Source of the DNA: Candidatus Proelusimicrobium tauri
GTDB lineage: Bacteria; Elusimicrobiota; Elusimicrobia; Elusimicrobiales; Elusimicrobiaceae
Direction: 5' to 3'
NCBI GenBank assembly: GCA_002311025.1
Contig: DBYY01000001.1
Coordinates: forward strand, 228,157-292,156
DNA length: 64,000 nt
Of this stretch, positions 17,643 to 27,283 are shown piece after piece. The notes below the pieces were generated by a model. That model did not search any database. It worked only from the letters and a program-made list of their open reading frames with translations, and was not told the DNA's origin. Position 1 is the first letter of the stretch. The number at the start of each line of letters is the position of its first letter. Made by a program: the position numbers and the translations under genes.

Positions 17643-17864
17643 ATGTATATAAAAGTTAAAGTCCACGCAGACGAGAAAAAAGAACAAATTATTCAAAAAA
17701 GCCCAGATACTTTTGAGGTCTGGGTCAAAGCACCGGCACGCGAAGGAAGAGCGAATATCGCTGTAATAAAATTACTTGCCAAAACTCTTTGTAAGGAAGC
17801 CAAACTTTTTAGACTTATCAAAGGTGCCACAAGTCCTGCAAAAATCTTTGAAATTATCTCCTAA
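17643..17864 (+). CDS. DUF167 (YggU-family) small protein
   Basis: A 73-aa cytoplasmic protein matching the DUF167/YggU family along its whole length: IKVKVHADEKKEQI, WVKAPAREGRANIAVIKLLA, then the Lys-rich C-terminal half with IKGATSPAKIFEI. The structure of this family is known but its molecular role is not. It starts only 9 nt after the rpsA terminator, with no visible ribosome site. It could be read from terminator leakage or from its own short leader. Confidence 0.8.
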   Translation: MYIKVKVHADEKKEQIIQKSPDTFEVWVKAPAREGRANIAVIKLLAKTLCKEAKLFRLIKGATSPAKIFEIIS

Positions 17865-17894
17865 AAAATCCCTGTATATTATTAATAAAAATAT

Positions 17895-17909
17895 GCTATC
17901 ATTAAGTAT
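17895..17909 (+). promoter_or_regulatory. -10 element for a leaderless transcript
   Basis: TATCAT (17897-17902), with T-G just before it, is 7 nt from ATG 17910, and there is no Shine-Dalgarno site. Transcription would start at or next to the start codon. Confidence 0.5.
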
Positions 17910-18323
17910 ATGCCGACAACATTAATTATATCTTCAGCCGGTTTTGCTGTTTGTTTTTTGCTATTGTTTTATTTTATAGCAAAATACCGCCAATCTTTGT
18001 CAAATTCTTCCTTTGAAGAGTTTGATATTATTGACGAAGTTTCAAGTGCTGCCAGCACTGCCGCAAAAGATGCAAAACGTATCTTTTCAAGTGCCGCAAC
18101 ACCGGAGGTTAGAGATATCGTTTCCTTGCAGGAAAAGATTAAAGAGTTACACTATAAACTTGAAGAAATAAAACTCTTGCAGGAAAAACAACTTAACGAT
18201 ACCAAAAATACTATTGCCGGTTTAGAACAAAGGTTAACCTCTTTTGAAAACGAATATATAAACAATTTACAACCAACTTTACAAGGGTTAATTAAAGAGT
18301 TGGAACTTATTCACAAGGAATAA
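17910..18323 (+). CDS. Small single-helix membrane protein with coiled coil
   Basis: Unrecognised 137-aa protein. An N-terminal hydrophobic helix (LIISSAGFAVCFLLLFYFIA, residues 4-24) is followed by an acidic Ser/Ala-rich linker and then a predicted coiled coil from about residue 72 (VSLQEKIKELHYKLEEIKLL) to the end. This is the build of a membrane-anchored scaffold. It lies 14 nt before the 1214-residue coiled-coil gene and is probably cotranscribed with it, so the two products may interact through their coils. That partnership is inference only. Confidence 0.7.
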   Translation: MPTTLIISSAGFAVCFLLLFYFIAKYRQSLSNSSFEEFDIIDEVSSAASTAAKDAKRIFSSAATPEVRDIVSLQEKIKELHYKLEEIKLLQEKQLNDTKNTIAGLEQRLTSFENEYINNLQPTLQGLIKELELIHKE

Positions 18324-18337
18324 AATAAAGGGTTTTT

Positions 18338-21300
18338 ATGGAACAGGAAAATAATAATTATCAGCCGGATGCACAGGCTTTTTTAGATTCTCTTTCTAAA
18401 GAAGATACAACTATTTCTCCAAAAACAAAACAAGAGTTTTTGGAAGAGGAATTTCCTTTTACCGATGATTTTGATATTGATGCTTTTGTTGCTGCTAATG
18501 ATAACCCTTTAGAAAAAACCCTTACGGCCATAAAGGCCTCTCCTGTTGCCACAACCCAAGATACCCAAGATTTTAATATCGATTTACAAAAAGATAAAGA
18601 CGAAAATATACAAGAACTTGAAAGTAAAATCAACGATATACAAAATCAAATTGAAGATACTTCAAAAGAACAAACTTTTTCTTCTTTACCTTCGGAACTT
18701 TTTGAAGAACAACCGACACAAACGAATTATGTTTCTTCCATAAAAGCAAATGACGAATTTTTTACTAATATTTCCAGCACGATTGATACTTTAAAAGGCA
18801 GTTTGGATAATATCGTCAAAGCACGCTTACAATATGAGGAAGGTCTTGTCCGTCAGGATCAAAACCTAATTGCCCGTTTAAGAGAAAAAACCTCTCGCTT
18901 AAAAGCCATAAATCTTGCCTTAAACAGCGAAGTTAAACGTGCTAAAAACGAGAAACTTGAATCTTTAAGAAAATCTGCCGAGCAAACAAAAGAACTGCTT
19001 GCTTTGCGTATGCAGATAAATCAATTTCAAGAACAATCAGATCAGGGTAATTTTAAAGTATCCCGTCTTGAACAGCAACTTAATATGGCTGTTGAAGAAA
19101 AGAAAATTTTGGAAGATGAAATTGCAAAAATCCGTCAGGAGAAATTAGATTCTTTTAAGGCCTCTGCCGAGCAAACCCGTCAAATAATGGCTTTGCGTTT
19201 TGATTTGGCTAAAACGGAAGAAAAATTCAAAGAAAAAGAGGCTCAAACCCTTTCTTTAAAAAATCAGTTAGAAGATTTTAAACAAAAAGCCCTTACCGGC
19301 GATAAAGCCTTATATCAAGGGCAAATTGATTCTTTAAAAACTCAATTGGACCATGCTCTTTTATCTTCTAAAAACGAGGCCGGTCTTGCCGGTTCTTTAA
19401 GGGAAAATATTTTGGTTTTGGAAACTTCCCTTGCTAAAACACAAGGGGCAAAAACAGCCCTTCTTGCTAAGGCCCAAGAACATTTGGAAAATCTCTTCGG
19501 TCTAAAAAATAAATATGAACAAGAGATTGGCTTAATTAGGGATGCTCAATTTAAAAACCTTGAAAAGAGTTATCAGCAGGAAACTCAAAAAAGTGCGGAA
19601 TTAACAAATCAGGTTAAGCAGACTTTATCGGTTTGTCGTCATCAGGAAGGGTTTATAAAGACCTTACAGATGCAAATAGATTCTTTTAAGCAAGCCATAG
19701 CAGACCTTGAAAAGAATCCTCCGCAGGAAATGCCTTCATCCGAAGTTTCCTTGCTTAAAGATGCCCATTTAAGAGAGATTTCTTCTCTTCAGCAAACTTT
19801 ACAGGAAGAACAAAATAAATACAGAAATCAAAATTTGGAATATCAGAATTTAGTTGCCAGACTATCTCAAGCGGAACAACAAAAACAATCTTTGGAAAAA
19901 CAAGTGACAGATTTACTTTCTGCTAAAGAAGAAAATCAAAAGGCAAATAATCAATACTTGTCACAGATAGAAGAGTTAAAGAAGAATTATGAAACTTTGC
20001 AGTCAAAGTATAATCTTTTAGGCACGCAAAATGCAGATAAACAAGTTTTTGATTTACAAAAAAATGCTCTTGAAGACGAGTTAAAAACAATTTTAACTCA
20101 AAAAATTGCTTTACTTGCCCAAGTAGAACAAAAAAATAGAACTTTAGCCGCTTTCAAAGCACAATCGGAATTACAAACCAAACAATTAAAAGAAGATGCG
20201 CAAAAGCAAATTTCCGTATTAGAAAATAAACTTGCCAGCACACAGGAAAAACTTAAAAACGAAGAAGAAACAGTAAATTCTCTTAAAGCAAAGATTAGTG
20301 ATTTGGAAACTTCTCTTGCTTCAAAAGGGGAAACGGAAAAACAGAATATAATTTCTCAGGAAATTTCTTCCTTAAAAGAACAACTTGTCAAAGCACAAGG
20401 CAAATTTGCCCAAGAAAGTGTTTTACTTTCTCAATTAAGAGAAGAGTCTGCTTCTAAAAACGAAGAATTTACCGCCCTTGAGACAAAATATAAAGAGTTG
20501 ATCGGACAAAAAGAAACTTTACAAAAACAAATGGAAGAGCAAGCAAAGCAAATTGAAACCTTGCAAACTTCTCTTAACAATTTACAACAAGAACTTCAGG
20601 CGGAAAAAGCAGCCAGACTTCAACTCGAAGATAAAGTTGCCAAACTTAAAGCGGTTAATGTTGCCCTTTCAGCACAAATCAAACAAACTCGCGAACAAAA
20701 AGTTGCCGCTCTTAAAAAATCTGCCGAACAGGCAAAAGAAATTCTTGCTCTTAAAGAAGAACTTTCCAAAGCGGGCAATTTCAAAACCGTTGAATTTGAA
20801 AACGGTCTTGTTAAGATACGCGAAGAATATGAAACAAAGATTTCCGACTTGGAAAAACAACTTGCCGATCTTTCCGAACGCTTTGCAAAACAAGTGCAGG
20901 AAATTGAAGCCCTTAAGACAGATAATACAAAACTTAAACAAGCACAAGAGGAAAAGTTTAGTCTTGAAGAACAGTATAATAATTTAACTTTACACGCAAA
21001 GGACTTGGAAAGCCAAATTGTTTCTTATCAAAAGAAAGCAGACGAAACCGCTCTTGCTAAAGCCAAAGCGGCTGCTCTGACAATGCAGTTAACCAGAATA
21101 AAAGAAGAAAAGAAATCCCTTGCCGAGCAACTTGACCAAACTCGTTTACAAATCAAAACTTTAGATGATAACGGTAAGGAAGCCCGCGAGGCCTTAACCA
21201 CTTTAAGAACGCAAATTACCCAAAATGATGATTTAATTACCAAATTAAAACAAGATATATCCGCCTTAAAGCAAGCAAAAGAACAAGATAAAGCAACCAT

Positions 21301-21982
21301 TGCTAATCTTCAAGCGAAGAAAGAAGAAGAAGAAGTTAAGAAATCTCTTCCGCAGGTAACGGCTCCCGTTGCTAAAGAAGTAAAAGTGTCAGAAAAGACA
21401 CGAACGGCTTCTTTTACTCAAACCTATACGGAACCGCCTACCTATTCGGATTTAAGTAAAAAAACTCTTACGGCACCAAATATAAACGCTGTCAAACAAG
21501 AACCTGTAACCCAGCAACAACACACCAAAACTCAAACGGCGCAAAATAATGCTAAAACGGATAGTTTTGCTGCTGCCACACCTGCTATGGTAAGCACAAC
21601 GCAAAAAGATCAGATGTTTAATGATATTTTACCTGACTATCAGGAGTCAGAAACAGATACTTTTGCGGAAGTTTCCCAACTCGGTGGGGAAAAGACTTCA
21701 AATCAATCTTTGGATTTAAGTATGATTTTCGGTGCAAAGGAATCAGGAGATATTCAAGATGAAACTGGGGAAAATTCTACTCTTACCAATACGGAAAAAG
21801 TTAAACTTTCTTCCGTTTCACGATCTGAAGGATCTTTGAGTGATGTCCCTATGACGGACCATTCTATCAAAACACACCTTCCGCGTAAGGCATCTTCAAG
21901 AGATAAAGAAGAATATTCTGATTTTCTCGGTAAAACAAAAAGTGTATTTTACAGAATAAAATGGTCGCTTTTTAAAGAATAG
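18338..21982 (+). CDS. Very long coiled-coil protein with internal repeats
   Basis: Unrecognised 1214-aa protein with no signal peptide. Residues about 1-110 are acidic and low-complexity, about 150-1040 are almost continuous heptad-like coiled coil, and the last 170 are Ser/Thr/Gln-rich, ending in a basic-aromatic tail (SVFYRIKWSLFKE). A unit recurs three times: RLREKTSRLKAINLALNSEV with KSAEQTKELLAL (from about residue 179), ILEDEIAKIRQEKLDSFKAS with AEQTRQIMAL (about 252) and LEDKVAKLKAVNVALSAQIK with KSAEQAKEILAL (about 762). No ATPase heads are present, so it is not an SMC protein. Placed between a membrane-anchored coil and ddl, next to division genes, it could be a cytoskeletal or polarity scaffold; this is inference. 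Confidence 0.75.
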   Translation: MEQENNNYQPDAQAFLDSLSKEDTTISPKTKQEFLEEEFPFTDDFDIDAFVAANDNPLEKTLTAIKASPVATTQDTQDFNIDLQKDKDENIQELESKINDIQNQIEDTSKEQTFSSLPSELFEEQPTQTNYVSSIKANDEFFTNISSTIDTLKGSLDNIVKARLQYEEGLVRQDQNLIARLREKTSRLKAINLALNSEVKRAKNEKLESLRKSAEQTKELLALRMQINQFQEQSDQGNFKVSRLEQQLNMAVEEKKILEDEIAKIRQEKLDSFKASAEQTRQIMALRFDLAKTEEKFKEKEAQTLSLKNQLEDFKQKALTGDKALYQGQIDSLKTQLDHALLSSKNEAGLAGSLRENILVLETSLAKTQGAKTALLAKAQEHLENLFGLKNKYEQEIGLIRDAQFKNLEKSYQQETQKSAELTNQVKQTLSVCRHQEGFIKTLQMQIDSFKQAIADLEKNPPQEMPSSEVSLLKDAHLREISSLQQTLQEEQNKYRNQNLEYQNLVARLSQAEQQKQSLEKQVTDLLSAKEENQKANNQYLSQIEELKKNYETLQSKYNLLGTQNADKQVFDLQKNALEDELKTILTQKIALLAQVEQKNRTLAAFKAQSELQTKQLKEDAQKQISVLENKLASTQEKLKNEEETVNSLKAKISDLETSLASKGETEKQNIISQEISSLKEQLVKAQGKFAQESVLLSQLREESASKNEEFTALETKYKELIGQKETLQKQMEEQAKQIETLQTSLNNLQQELQAEKAARLQLEDKVAKLKAVNVALSAQIKQTREQKVAALKKSAEQAKEILALKEELSKAGNFKTVEFENGLVKIREEYETKISDLEKQLADLSERFAKQVQEIEALKTDNTKLKQAQEEKFSLEEQYNNLTLHAKDLESQIVSYQKKADETALAKAKAAALTMQLTRIKEEKKSLAEQLDQTRLQIKTLDDNGKEAREALTTLRTQITQNDDLITKLKQDISALKQAKEQDKATIANLQAKKEEEEVKKSLPQVTAPVAKEVKVSEKTRTASFTQTYTEPPTYSDLSKKTLTAPNINAVKQEPVTQQQHTKTQTAQNNAKTDSFAAATPAMVSTTQKDQMFNDILPDYQESETDTFAEVSQLGGEKTSNQSLDLSMIFGAKESGDIQDETGENSTLTNTEKVKLSSVSRSEGSLSDVPMTDHSIKTHLPRKASSRDKEEYSDFLGKTKSVFYRIKWSLFKE

Positions 21983-22004
21983 TTTTTAGATAAGGATTTT
22001 TATA

Positions 22005-23072
22005 ATGCAAAAAATGAAAGTAGCCGTTATTTACGGTGGTAAATCGACAGAACATGAGGTTTCTGTTCATTCCGCGAAAGATGTTTGTTCCGTTCTTGAA
22101 AAGAAATATGAAGTTTTTAAAATTTTTATTGATAAGCAAGGCTTATGGTATTTGCAAAAAGAATGTTCAACGCAGATAACAAGCCAAGATATTCAAATCT
22201 CTCCGCTTATTTCTAAAGAGGCTCACCTTTCTACCCTGGAGGGAGAAAAAATTAAAATTGACGTATTTTTTCCCGTTTTACACGGTGCTATGGGAGAAGA
22301 TGGAACAATGCAAGGCCTTTTTGAAATTTTAAATATTCCTTACGTTAGTTGCGGAGTGTTAACAAGCGCAATGGGAATGAACAAAGAAATTTCCAAACTT
22401 TTGGCATCTTTTTACGGAGTGCCCATAGTTCCCTATATCAAATTAAGGAAAGCAGATAAATACGAATTACCGCTTTTACAGGAAGCCGTTAAAAAATTGG
22501 GTTATCCTTTATTTGTAAAGCCGGTTAATTTAGGTTCTTCTATCGGCGTTAGCCGTGTAGAAAAGCCGGAAAATCTAGAAACCGCAATAAAAGAGGCCTT
22601 TAAATATGATGATACCTTACTTATTGAAAAAGGTATTGATAAGGCAAGAGAAGTTTTCTGCGCCGTTATGGGAGATTATCAGGAAGAGATATATACTTCT
22701 CCTTGTGGGGAATTAAAAACCGCGAACAATGCTTTTTTTGATTATGAAGCAAAATATAATATAGCCGGCGGTTGCGATATGTATATTCCGGCTCCGCTTG
22801 ATAAAGATACTCAAGATAAAATACGTCAGGCAAGTTATGAGGTTTTTAAAGCCTTGCAAGGCAAAGGGTACGCAAGAGTCGATTTTTTAATTTCTCAAGA
22901 CGGCAAATTTTATTTTTCTGAAATAAACACTATTCCCGGTATGTCGCTTACAAGTCTTTTTCCGCAACTTATGGAAGCAGGCGGTAAAAAATACGAAGAA
23001 GTTTTAGATATTTTAATAAACAATGCTTTAGCAAGAAAAACCAAACAGGATTCTTTGAGTATAAATAAATGA
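22005..23072 (+). CDS. ddl: D-alanine--D-alanine ligase
   Basis: Makes the D-Ala-D-Ala dipeptide for peptidoglycan in the cytoplasm (355 aa). N-terminal VAVIYGGKSTEHEVSVHSAK, the ATP-grasp core with KPVNLGSSIGVSRV, and C-terminal ARVDFLISQDGKFYFSEINT with PGMSLTSLFPQLMEAGG are diagnostic. The SLFP pattern and the family layout indicate a standard D-Ala-adding ligase. A weak AAGGA ribosome site precedes ATG 22005. It overlaps the next gene by 4 nt (ATGA). Its place downstream of the division cluster fits a dispersed dcw cluster. Confidence 0.95.
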   Translation: MQKMKVAVIYGGKSTEHEVSVHSAKDVCSVLEKKYEVFKIFIDKQGLWYLQKECSTQITSQDIQISPLISKEAHLSTLEGEKIKIDVFFPVLHGAMGEDGTMQGLFEILNIPYVSCGVLTSAMGMNKEISKLLASFYGVPIVPYIKLRKADKYELPLLQEAVKKLGYPLFVKPVNLGSSIGVSRVEKPENLETAIKEAFKYDDTLLIEKGIDKAREVFCAVMGDYQEEIYTSPCGELKTANNAFFDYEAKYNIAGGCDMYIPAPLDKDTQDKIRQASYEVFKALQGKGYARVDFLISQDGKFYFSEINTIPGMSLTSLFPQLMEAGGKKYEEVLDILINNALARKTKQDSLSINK

Positions 23073-23524
23073 GAAAAAATATTCTTAAATATTTTGAAGC
23101 AATAGATAATTGGCTCTATGTAATTTTAATCTTTTGTTTCTTGGGCTTAGTTAGAAATTTTTTAATGCTAAGATATTTTGAATTTAATTATAGTTATTTT
23201 GCTACAAAAGTTTGCTTTGCTATGTTTGTTATATATTTTGCTCAAATAGCGCTTATTTTAATGAGGCAAAGGATTGTTTTTGTTATTTCACTTATTCAAC
23301 TTTTATTTTGTGCTTTTGTTTTTAGAGATTTCACTTTTATCCAACTTAACCAAATAATTTTATCGGCAAAAAATTATTTCTTTCCTGAGATGAATTATGC
23401 CTGGTCGTATTTTATAAGTTTTGCTTGTTTTTCTTTAATGTTTTGTTTGGAAATTATAAAGACTTATTTACTTTACACTTTAACAGATCAGCCGCCTAAA
23501 AAGAAATTAAAACGATTTGTGTAA
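23069..23524 (+). CDS. Small polytopic membrane protein
   Basis: Unrecognised 151-aa protein with four hydrophobic segments (about residues 15-32, 45-68, 72-95 and 110-135), rich in Phe and Ile, with a basic C-terminus (PPKKKLKRFV). It overlaps ddl by ATGA, so it is translationally coupled to it. No family motif is visible. A role in envelope growth would fit the context but is not shown by the sequence. Confidence 0.65.
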   Translation: MRKNILKYFEAIDNWLYVILIFCFLGLVRNFLMLRYFEFNYSYFATKVCFAMFVIYFAQIALILMRQRIVFVISLIQLLFCAFVFRDFTFIQLNQIILSAKNYFFPEMNYAWSYFISFACFSLMFCLEIIKTYLLYTLTDQPPKKKLKRFV

Positions 23525-23540
23525 ATATTTTTATAAAAAT

Positions 23541-23576
23541 AAAAACCCTGCTTTTAAAAAACAAAGCAGGGTTTTT
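23541..23576. terminator. Bidirectional terminator
   Basis: Arms AAACCCTGCTTT and AAAGCAGGGTTT with flanking A and T tracts lie between convergent gene blocks. Confidence 0.9.
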
Positions 23577-23590
23577 GCTAATATGAAATT

Positions 23591-24391
23591 CTATTTTACA
23601 TGATAAAATTTCTTAAGAACGGCTACGGCTTCTTCAGCGGTGTCAACTAGAGCAAAAGTATCATCGTGAGAGATTACACCATAGTCAAAAAGTTTTTGGG
23701 TATTAAAAATGCTATTCCAGAATTCTCTACCGACAAGAACAACAGGTATTTTTTTCTTTTTACCGGTTTGAACTAAAGTTAAAATCTCAAACATTTCATC
23801 AAAAGTACCATAACCGCCGGGGAAAACCACCACTGCTTTTGAGCGCATAACAAGGTGCATTTTCCTGACGGCAAAATAATGAAATAAGAAGGCAAAACCT
23901 TTGCTGATATATTTGTTCGGTTTTTGCTCCATAGGCAAGGTAATGTTAAAACCAATACTTGTGCCGCCTGCTTCATAAGCGCCGCGGTTTGCTGCTTCCA
24001 TAATGCCGGGGCCGCCGCCGGTTACAATGCTAAAGCGTTTTTTAGTTTCGGTAACTACAATATGGCTAAACTTTCTTGCTTCGTCATAGTATTTAGATAA
24101 ACTTGCAAGGCCTTGCGCTTCTTTTAATTTCATTTGAAGTTTTTTATTTTTAGGATCTTTTTTTAATTGTGCTTCTATATCTTTTATTCTTTTAGCAGAT
24201 TCTTTTTTATCTTTTATTCTTGCACTGCCAAAACAGCAAATACATTCTTCTATATTGGCTTTTTTTAGGGCAAGTTCCGGTTTTAAGAGTTCAAGTTGAA
24301 GCCTTATGGAACGGGCCTCATCACTTTTCAAAAAATCAAGGTCTTCATAAGCCTTTGTATAAGATGTTGATATGGGATTTTTTAGTAACAT
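23591..24391 (-). CDS. LOG-family protein (TIGR00730, Rossmann fold)
   Basis: A 266-aa cytoplasmic protein with the family signatures GGGPGIMEAANRGAYEAGG and FPGGYGTFDEMFEILTLVQT (PGGxGTxxE). Named members are nucleoside 5'-monophosphate phosphoribohydrolases of the LOG/YgdH type; older annotations call them lysine decarboxylases. About 90 extra residues precede the core and include a Lys-rich helical stretch. Substrate cannot be told from sequence. Its start overlaps the dxs stop by one base, so it is the last gene of the ispA-dxs transcript. Confidence 0.85.
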   Translation of the reverse strand: MLLKNPISTSYTKAYEDLDFLKSDEARSIRLQLELLKPELALKKANIEECICCFGSARIKDKKESAKRIKDIEAQLKKDPKNKKLQMKLKEAQGLASLSKYYDEARKFSHIVVTETKKRFSIVTGGGPGIMEAANRGAYEAGGTSIGFNITLPMEQKPNKYISKGFAFLFHYFAVRKMHLVMRSKAVVVFPGGYGTFDEMFEILTLVQTGKKKKIPVVLVGREFWNSIFNTQKLFDYGVISHDDTFALVDTAEEAVAVLKKFYHVK

Positions 24392-26253
24392 TATTTTTTC
24401 CTCTTATTTAAGAATTTTACAACTGAAGAAGCGATTTTCTTTGGTTCAAAACCAAGTTCTTCGTGTAATTGAGATTGAGTTGCATGTTCAACGAATATAT
24501 CTTTGATACCAAGTCTAAGTAAGTTAGCAGTATAATCATTATCGCAAATAAATTCGCTTACCGCTGAGCCAAAACCACCCGCCAAAACATTATCTTCTAT
24601 CGTTACAATATTGTGGCTTAAGTCTAGGGCTTCTTTAACGGCTTTGGTATCAAGCGGTTTTATAAAACGCATATTTAAAACACCTGCATTAATACCTTTT
24701 TTAGCAAGTATTTCTGTTGCTTCTAAAGCAGTATGAACCATATTACCGACGGCTAGAATATTTACATCTTTACCTTTTTTAAGCCACTCTCCTTTACCAA
24801 GCGGCAAGGTTTTAAGTTCAGCGTCCATTTCCACACCGACGGCACTACCGCGCGGATATCTTATTATGAAAGGTGCTTTTGCTTCAAAAGCGGTTTTTAA
24901 CAAATGTTGAAGTTCATTTTCATCAGCCGGTGCGGCAATATAAAGATTAGGTATATTTCTAAATAAACTTAAATCAAATACGCCGTGGTGTGTAGGTCCA
25001 TCTTCGCCTACGACACCTGCTCTATCAAAAGCAAAAACTACCGGCAGATTTTGAAGGCAAATATCTTGCTGTATCTGGTCATAGCATCTTTGCGAAAAAG
25101 ATGAATATACCGCAACTAAAGGCTTTAGACCTTGTGTCGCAAGACCACCTGCAAAAGTTGCTGCGTGTTCTTCTGCGATACCGACATCATAAAAACGTTC
25201 GGGATATTTTTCTCTAAAGGGGGAAAGGCCTGTTCCTTCCGGCATAGCGGCGGTTATGGCTGTAATTGTTTTATCTTCTTTTGCAAGTTTCATTAAAGCA
25301 TCGGAAAATGCTTTTGTGTAAGTTATCTTATCGCTTTTACCCATAACTTCGCCGGTTTCGGCATCAAAGATACCAAGTCCGTGATATTTAGTGGGTTTTG
25401 CTTCGGCGGGGGGATAACCTTTACCTTTTTTGGTAACAATATGTAAGAAAACCGGTCCTTTAATATCTTTAATTTGTTCCAGTGTTTCAACTAAAGAAAG
25501 AACATCATTTCCGTCAACAGGACCGAAATATTTAAAACCCATTTCCGCAAATAAAACGCCTGAAAATAAAATGGATTTTGCCCTTTTGGCAAGTTTAACT
25601 ACATTTTTGCCAATATCACTATCGCCGATTTTTGTTTCAATAGTATCTTCTAGGGCTTGGGTATATTTTGCGCTTAAAAGTTTTGTCAAGAAAGAACCAA
25701 GTGCACCTACGCGTTTAGAAATAAACATCTGATTATCGTTTAAAACGACGAGTAAATTAGTTTTTAAAAGCCCGGCATTTTGTAAGGCCTCATAGGCCAT
25801 ACCGCCTGTCATAGAACCGTCAGCGACAACGGCAACAACTTTATTTTTTTCACCTTTTTGGTCACGCGCACAAGCCATACCTAAAGCAGCCGAAAGGGCA
25901 GTTGAAGCATGCCCCGCACCAAAAGTATCATATTCGGATTCATAGATTTTTAAGAAACCGCTTAACCCTTTTTGTTTGCGGATAGTTTTAAAACCTTCTT
26001 TTCTGCCTGTTAGGATTTTGTGGGCATAGGTCTGATGTCCCGTGTCAAAAACAAGTTTATCTTCCGGTGTTTTAAAAACATAATGTAAAGCCACAATAAT
26101 ATCAACCGCACCAAGACTTGAGGCCAAATGTCCGCCTGTGTGGCTGATAGTTTCAATAATATAATTTCTTATTTCCTGACAGAGTTCCGGAAGTTGTTCC
26201 TTTTTTAATTTTCTTAAATCTTTCGGGGAGTTAATTGTATCCAGTAAATCCAT
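24391..26253 (-). CDS. dxs: 1-deoxy-D-xylulose-5-phosphate synthase
   Basis: First enzyme of the methylerythritol phosphate route to isoprenoids: pyruvate plus glyceraldehyde-3-phosphate gives DXP, with thiamine diphosphate. The 620-aa protein shows the N-terminal HTGGHLASSLGAVDI, the cofactor motif ending VADGSMTGG...VLNDNQM, the pyrimidine domain GIAEEHAATFAGGLA, DRAGVVGEDGPTHHGVFDLS, and the transketolase C-terminal domain. All expected residues are present. Single-base overlaps with ispA (upstream) and the LOG gene (downstream) show one operon. No thiamine riboswitch is seen ahead of the operon. Confidence 0.97.
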   Translation of the reverse strand: MDLLDTINSPKDLRKLKKEQLPELCQEIRNYIIETISHTGGHLASSLGAVDIIVALHYVFKTPEDKLVFDTGHQTYAHKILTGRKEGFKTIRKQKGLSGFLKIYESEYDTFGAGHASTALSAALGMACARDQKGEKNKVVAVVADGSMTGGMAYEALQNAGLLKTNLLVVLNDNQMFISKRVGALGSFLTKLLSAKYTQALEDTIETKIGDSDIGKNVVKLAKRAKSILFSGVLFAEMGFKYFGPVDGNDVLSLVETLEQIKDIKGPVFLHIVTKKGKGYPPAEAKPTKYHGLGIFDAETGEVMGKSDKITYTKAFSDALMKLAKEDKTITAITAAMPEGTGLSPFREKYPERFYDVGIAEEHAATFAGGLATQGLKPLVAVYSSFSQRCYDQIQQDICLQNLPVVFAFDRAGVVGEDGPTHHGVFDLSLFRNIPNLYIAAPADENELQHLLKTAFEAKAPFIIRYPRGSAVGVEMDAELKTLPLGKGEWLKKGKDVNILAVGNMVHTALEATEILAKKGINAGVLNMRFIKPLDTKAVKEALDLSHNIVTIEDNVLAGGFGSAVSEFICDNDYTANLLRLGIKDIFVEHATQSQLHEELGFEPKKIASSVVKFLNKRKK

Positions 26254-27245
26254 TAGTAAGTCCTCTCAATAATAAAATACGCCATATCGTATAAAGGCTG
26301 TAATTTGTTCGATTTTATTTTACCTAAGGCGCGCACGGCATCTTTTAATGCTTTTTGTGCGGCTTTTTTTGCTTCTTCAAGACCGTAAAGTGTGACAAAA
26401 GTTAATTTCTTATTTACTAAATCGCTATTACTTTTGCCAAGTTGTTTTTGAGTTTTTGTAGCATCCAAAATATCGTCTGCTACTTGGAAGGCAAAACCGA
26501 TTGCCTCTGCATAAGTGCGGATATTTTTCAAATCCTTATCTTTTGCGCCGGCAAGTATAGCCCCCATTTCAACGGATGTTTTTATTAAAGCGCCCGTTTT
26601 ATTTGTGTGAATATATTTTAACAGAGCAGAAGCGGAAACTTCTTTTGTGTTTTTAGGTAAAAGATAATAACCGGCAAGGCGGCCTTTAAAATATTTTGTT
26701 TTAGCAAGCACGCTTGCTCTTTTGCTTTTGCCTTCCAAAATGCCTTCGGCAAAGACATCGGCAACCTGCCCGCCTATCATACCGCTTACACCGCCGTAAT
26801 GGGAAAGACTGCTAATTGCTTTTAAGGTTCTTTCATAACCTACTTTTTTTATTTGTGCATTTCTTGCAAGTGTTTCAAAAGCGTATGTTAAAAGTGCATC
26901 ACCGGCGAGCAAAGCGGTATCTTCGCCAAAAACGATATGATTTGTAGGTCGGCCTCTTCTTAAAGAATCATTATCCATAGAAGGCAAATCATCGTGAATT
27001 AAAGAATAGGTATGTAGCATTTCAACAGCGCAAGCAGCCGTTTCAACATCTTTTGGAGCAAGACCAAAGGCCTCAGCCGTCCAAGTAAGTAATACAGGGC
27101 GCACTCTTTTGCCGCCGGCCATTAAAGAATAACTCATAGCGTCAACGATAATTTGCGGGGTGTTTTTAATTAAAGAAATCTGTTTTTTTAAGGCTTTTTC
27201 AATATTTTTTGCAGTTTTTAAAAGTGTTTTTTCAAAGTTTTTCAT
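26253..27245 (-). CDS. ispA: Polyprenyl (farnesyl/geranylgeranyl) diphosphate synthase
   Basis: Condenses isopentenyl diphosphate with allylic diphosphates (330 aa). Both Asp-rich motifs are present: first LIHDDLPSMDND with RRGRPTNH, second FQVADDILDAT. SYSLMAGGKRVRP near the N-terminus is the substrate-binding block. ATG 27245 is preferred over an upstream in-frame TTG (27251) because AGAGAGG (27252-27258) is ideally spaced. Chain length is not certain; IspA-type short chain is likely. It is first in the operon with dxs and divergent from rimO across a 38-bp gap. Confidence 0.93.
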   Translation of the reverse strand: MKNFEKTLLKTAKNIEKALKKQISLIKNTPQIIVDAMSYSLMAGGKRVRPVLLTWTAEAFGLAPKDVETAACAVEMLHTYSLIHDDLPSMDNDSLRRGRPTNHIVFGEDTALLAGDALLTYAFETLARNAQIKKVGYERTLKAISSLSHYGGVSGMIGGQVADVFAEGILEGKSKRASVLAKTKYFKGRLAGYYLLPKNTKEVSASALLKYIHTNKTGALIKTSVEMGAILAGAKDKDLKNIRTYAEAIGFAFQVADDILDATKTQKQLGKSNSDLVNKKLTFVTLYGLEEAKKAAQKALKDAVRALGKIKSNKLQPLYDMAYFIIERTY

Positions 27246-27269
27246 AAACAACCTCTCTTATATATATTA

Positions 27270-27283
27270 TATAATATATATAT
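27270..27283 (+). promoter_or_regulatory. -10 element for leaderless rimO
   Basis: A perfect TATAAT (27270-27275) is 8 nt before the rimO ATG. No Shine-Dalgarno is present. It sits in a TA-rich 38-bp divergent spacer shared with ispA. Confidence 0.55.

Noticed and set aside
24391..27245. Thiamine riboswitch ahead of ispA-dxs
   Set aside because: The divergent spacer to rimO is 38 bp, too short for an aptamer.
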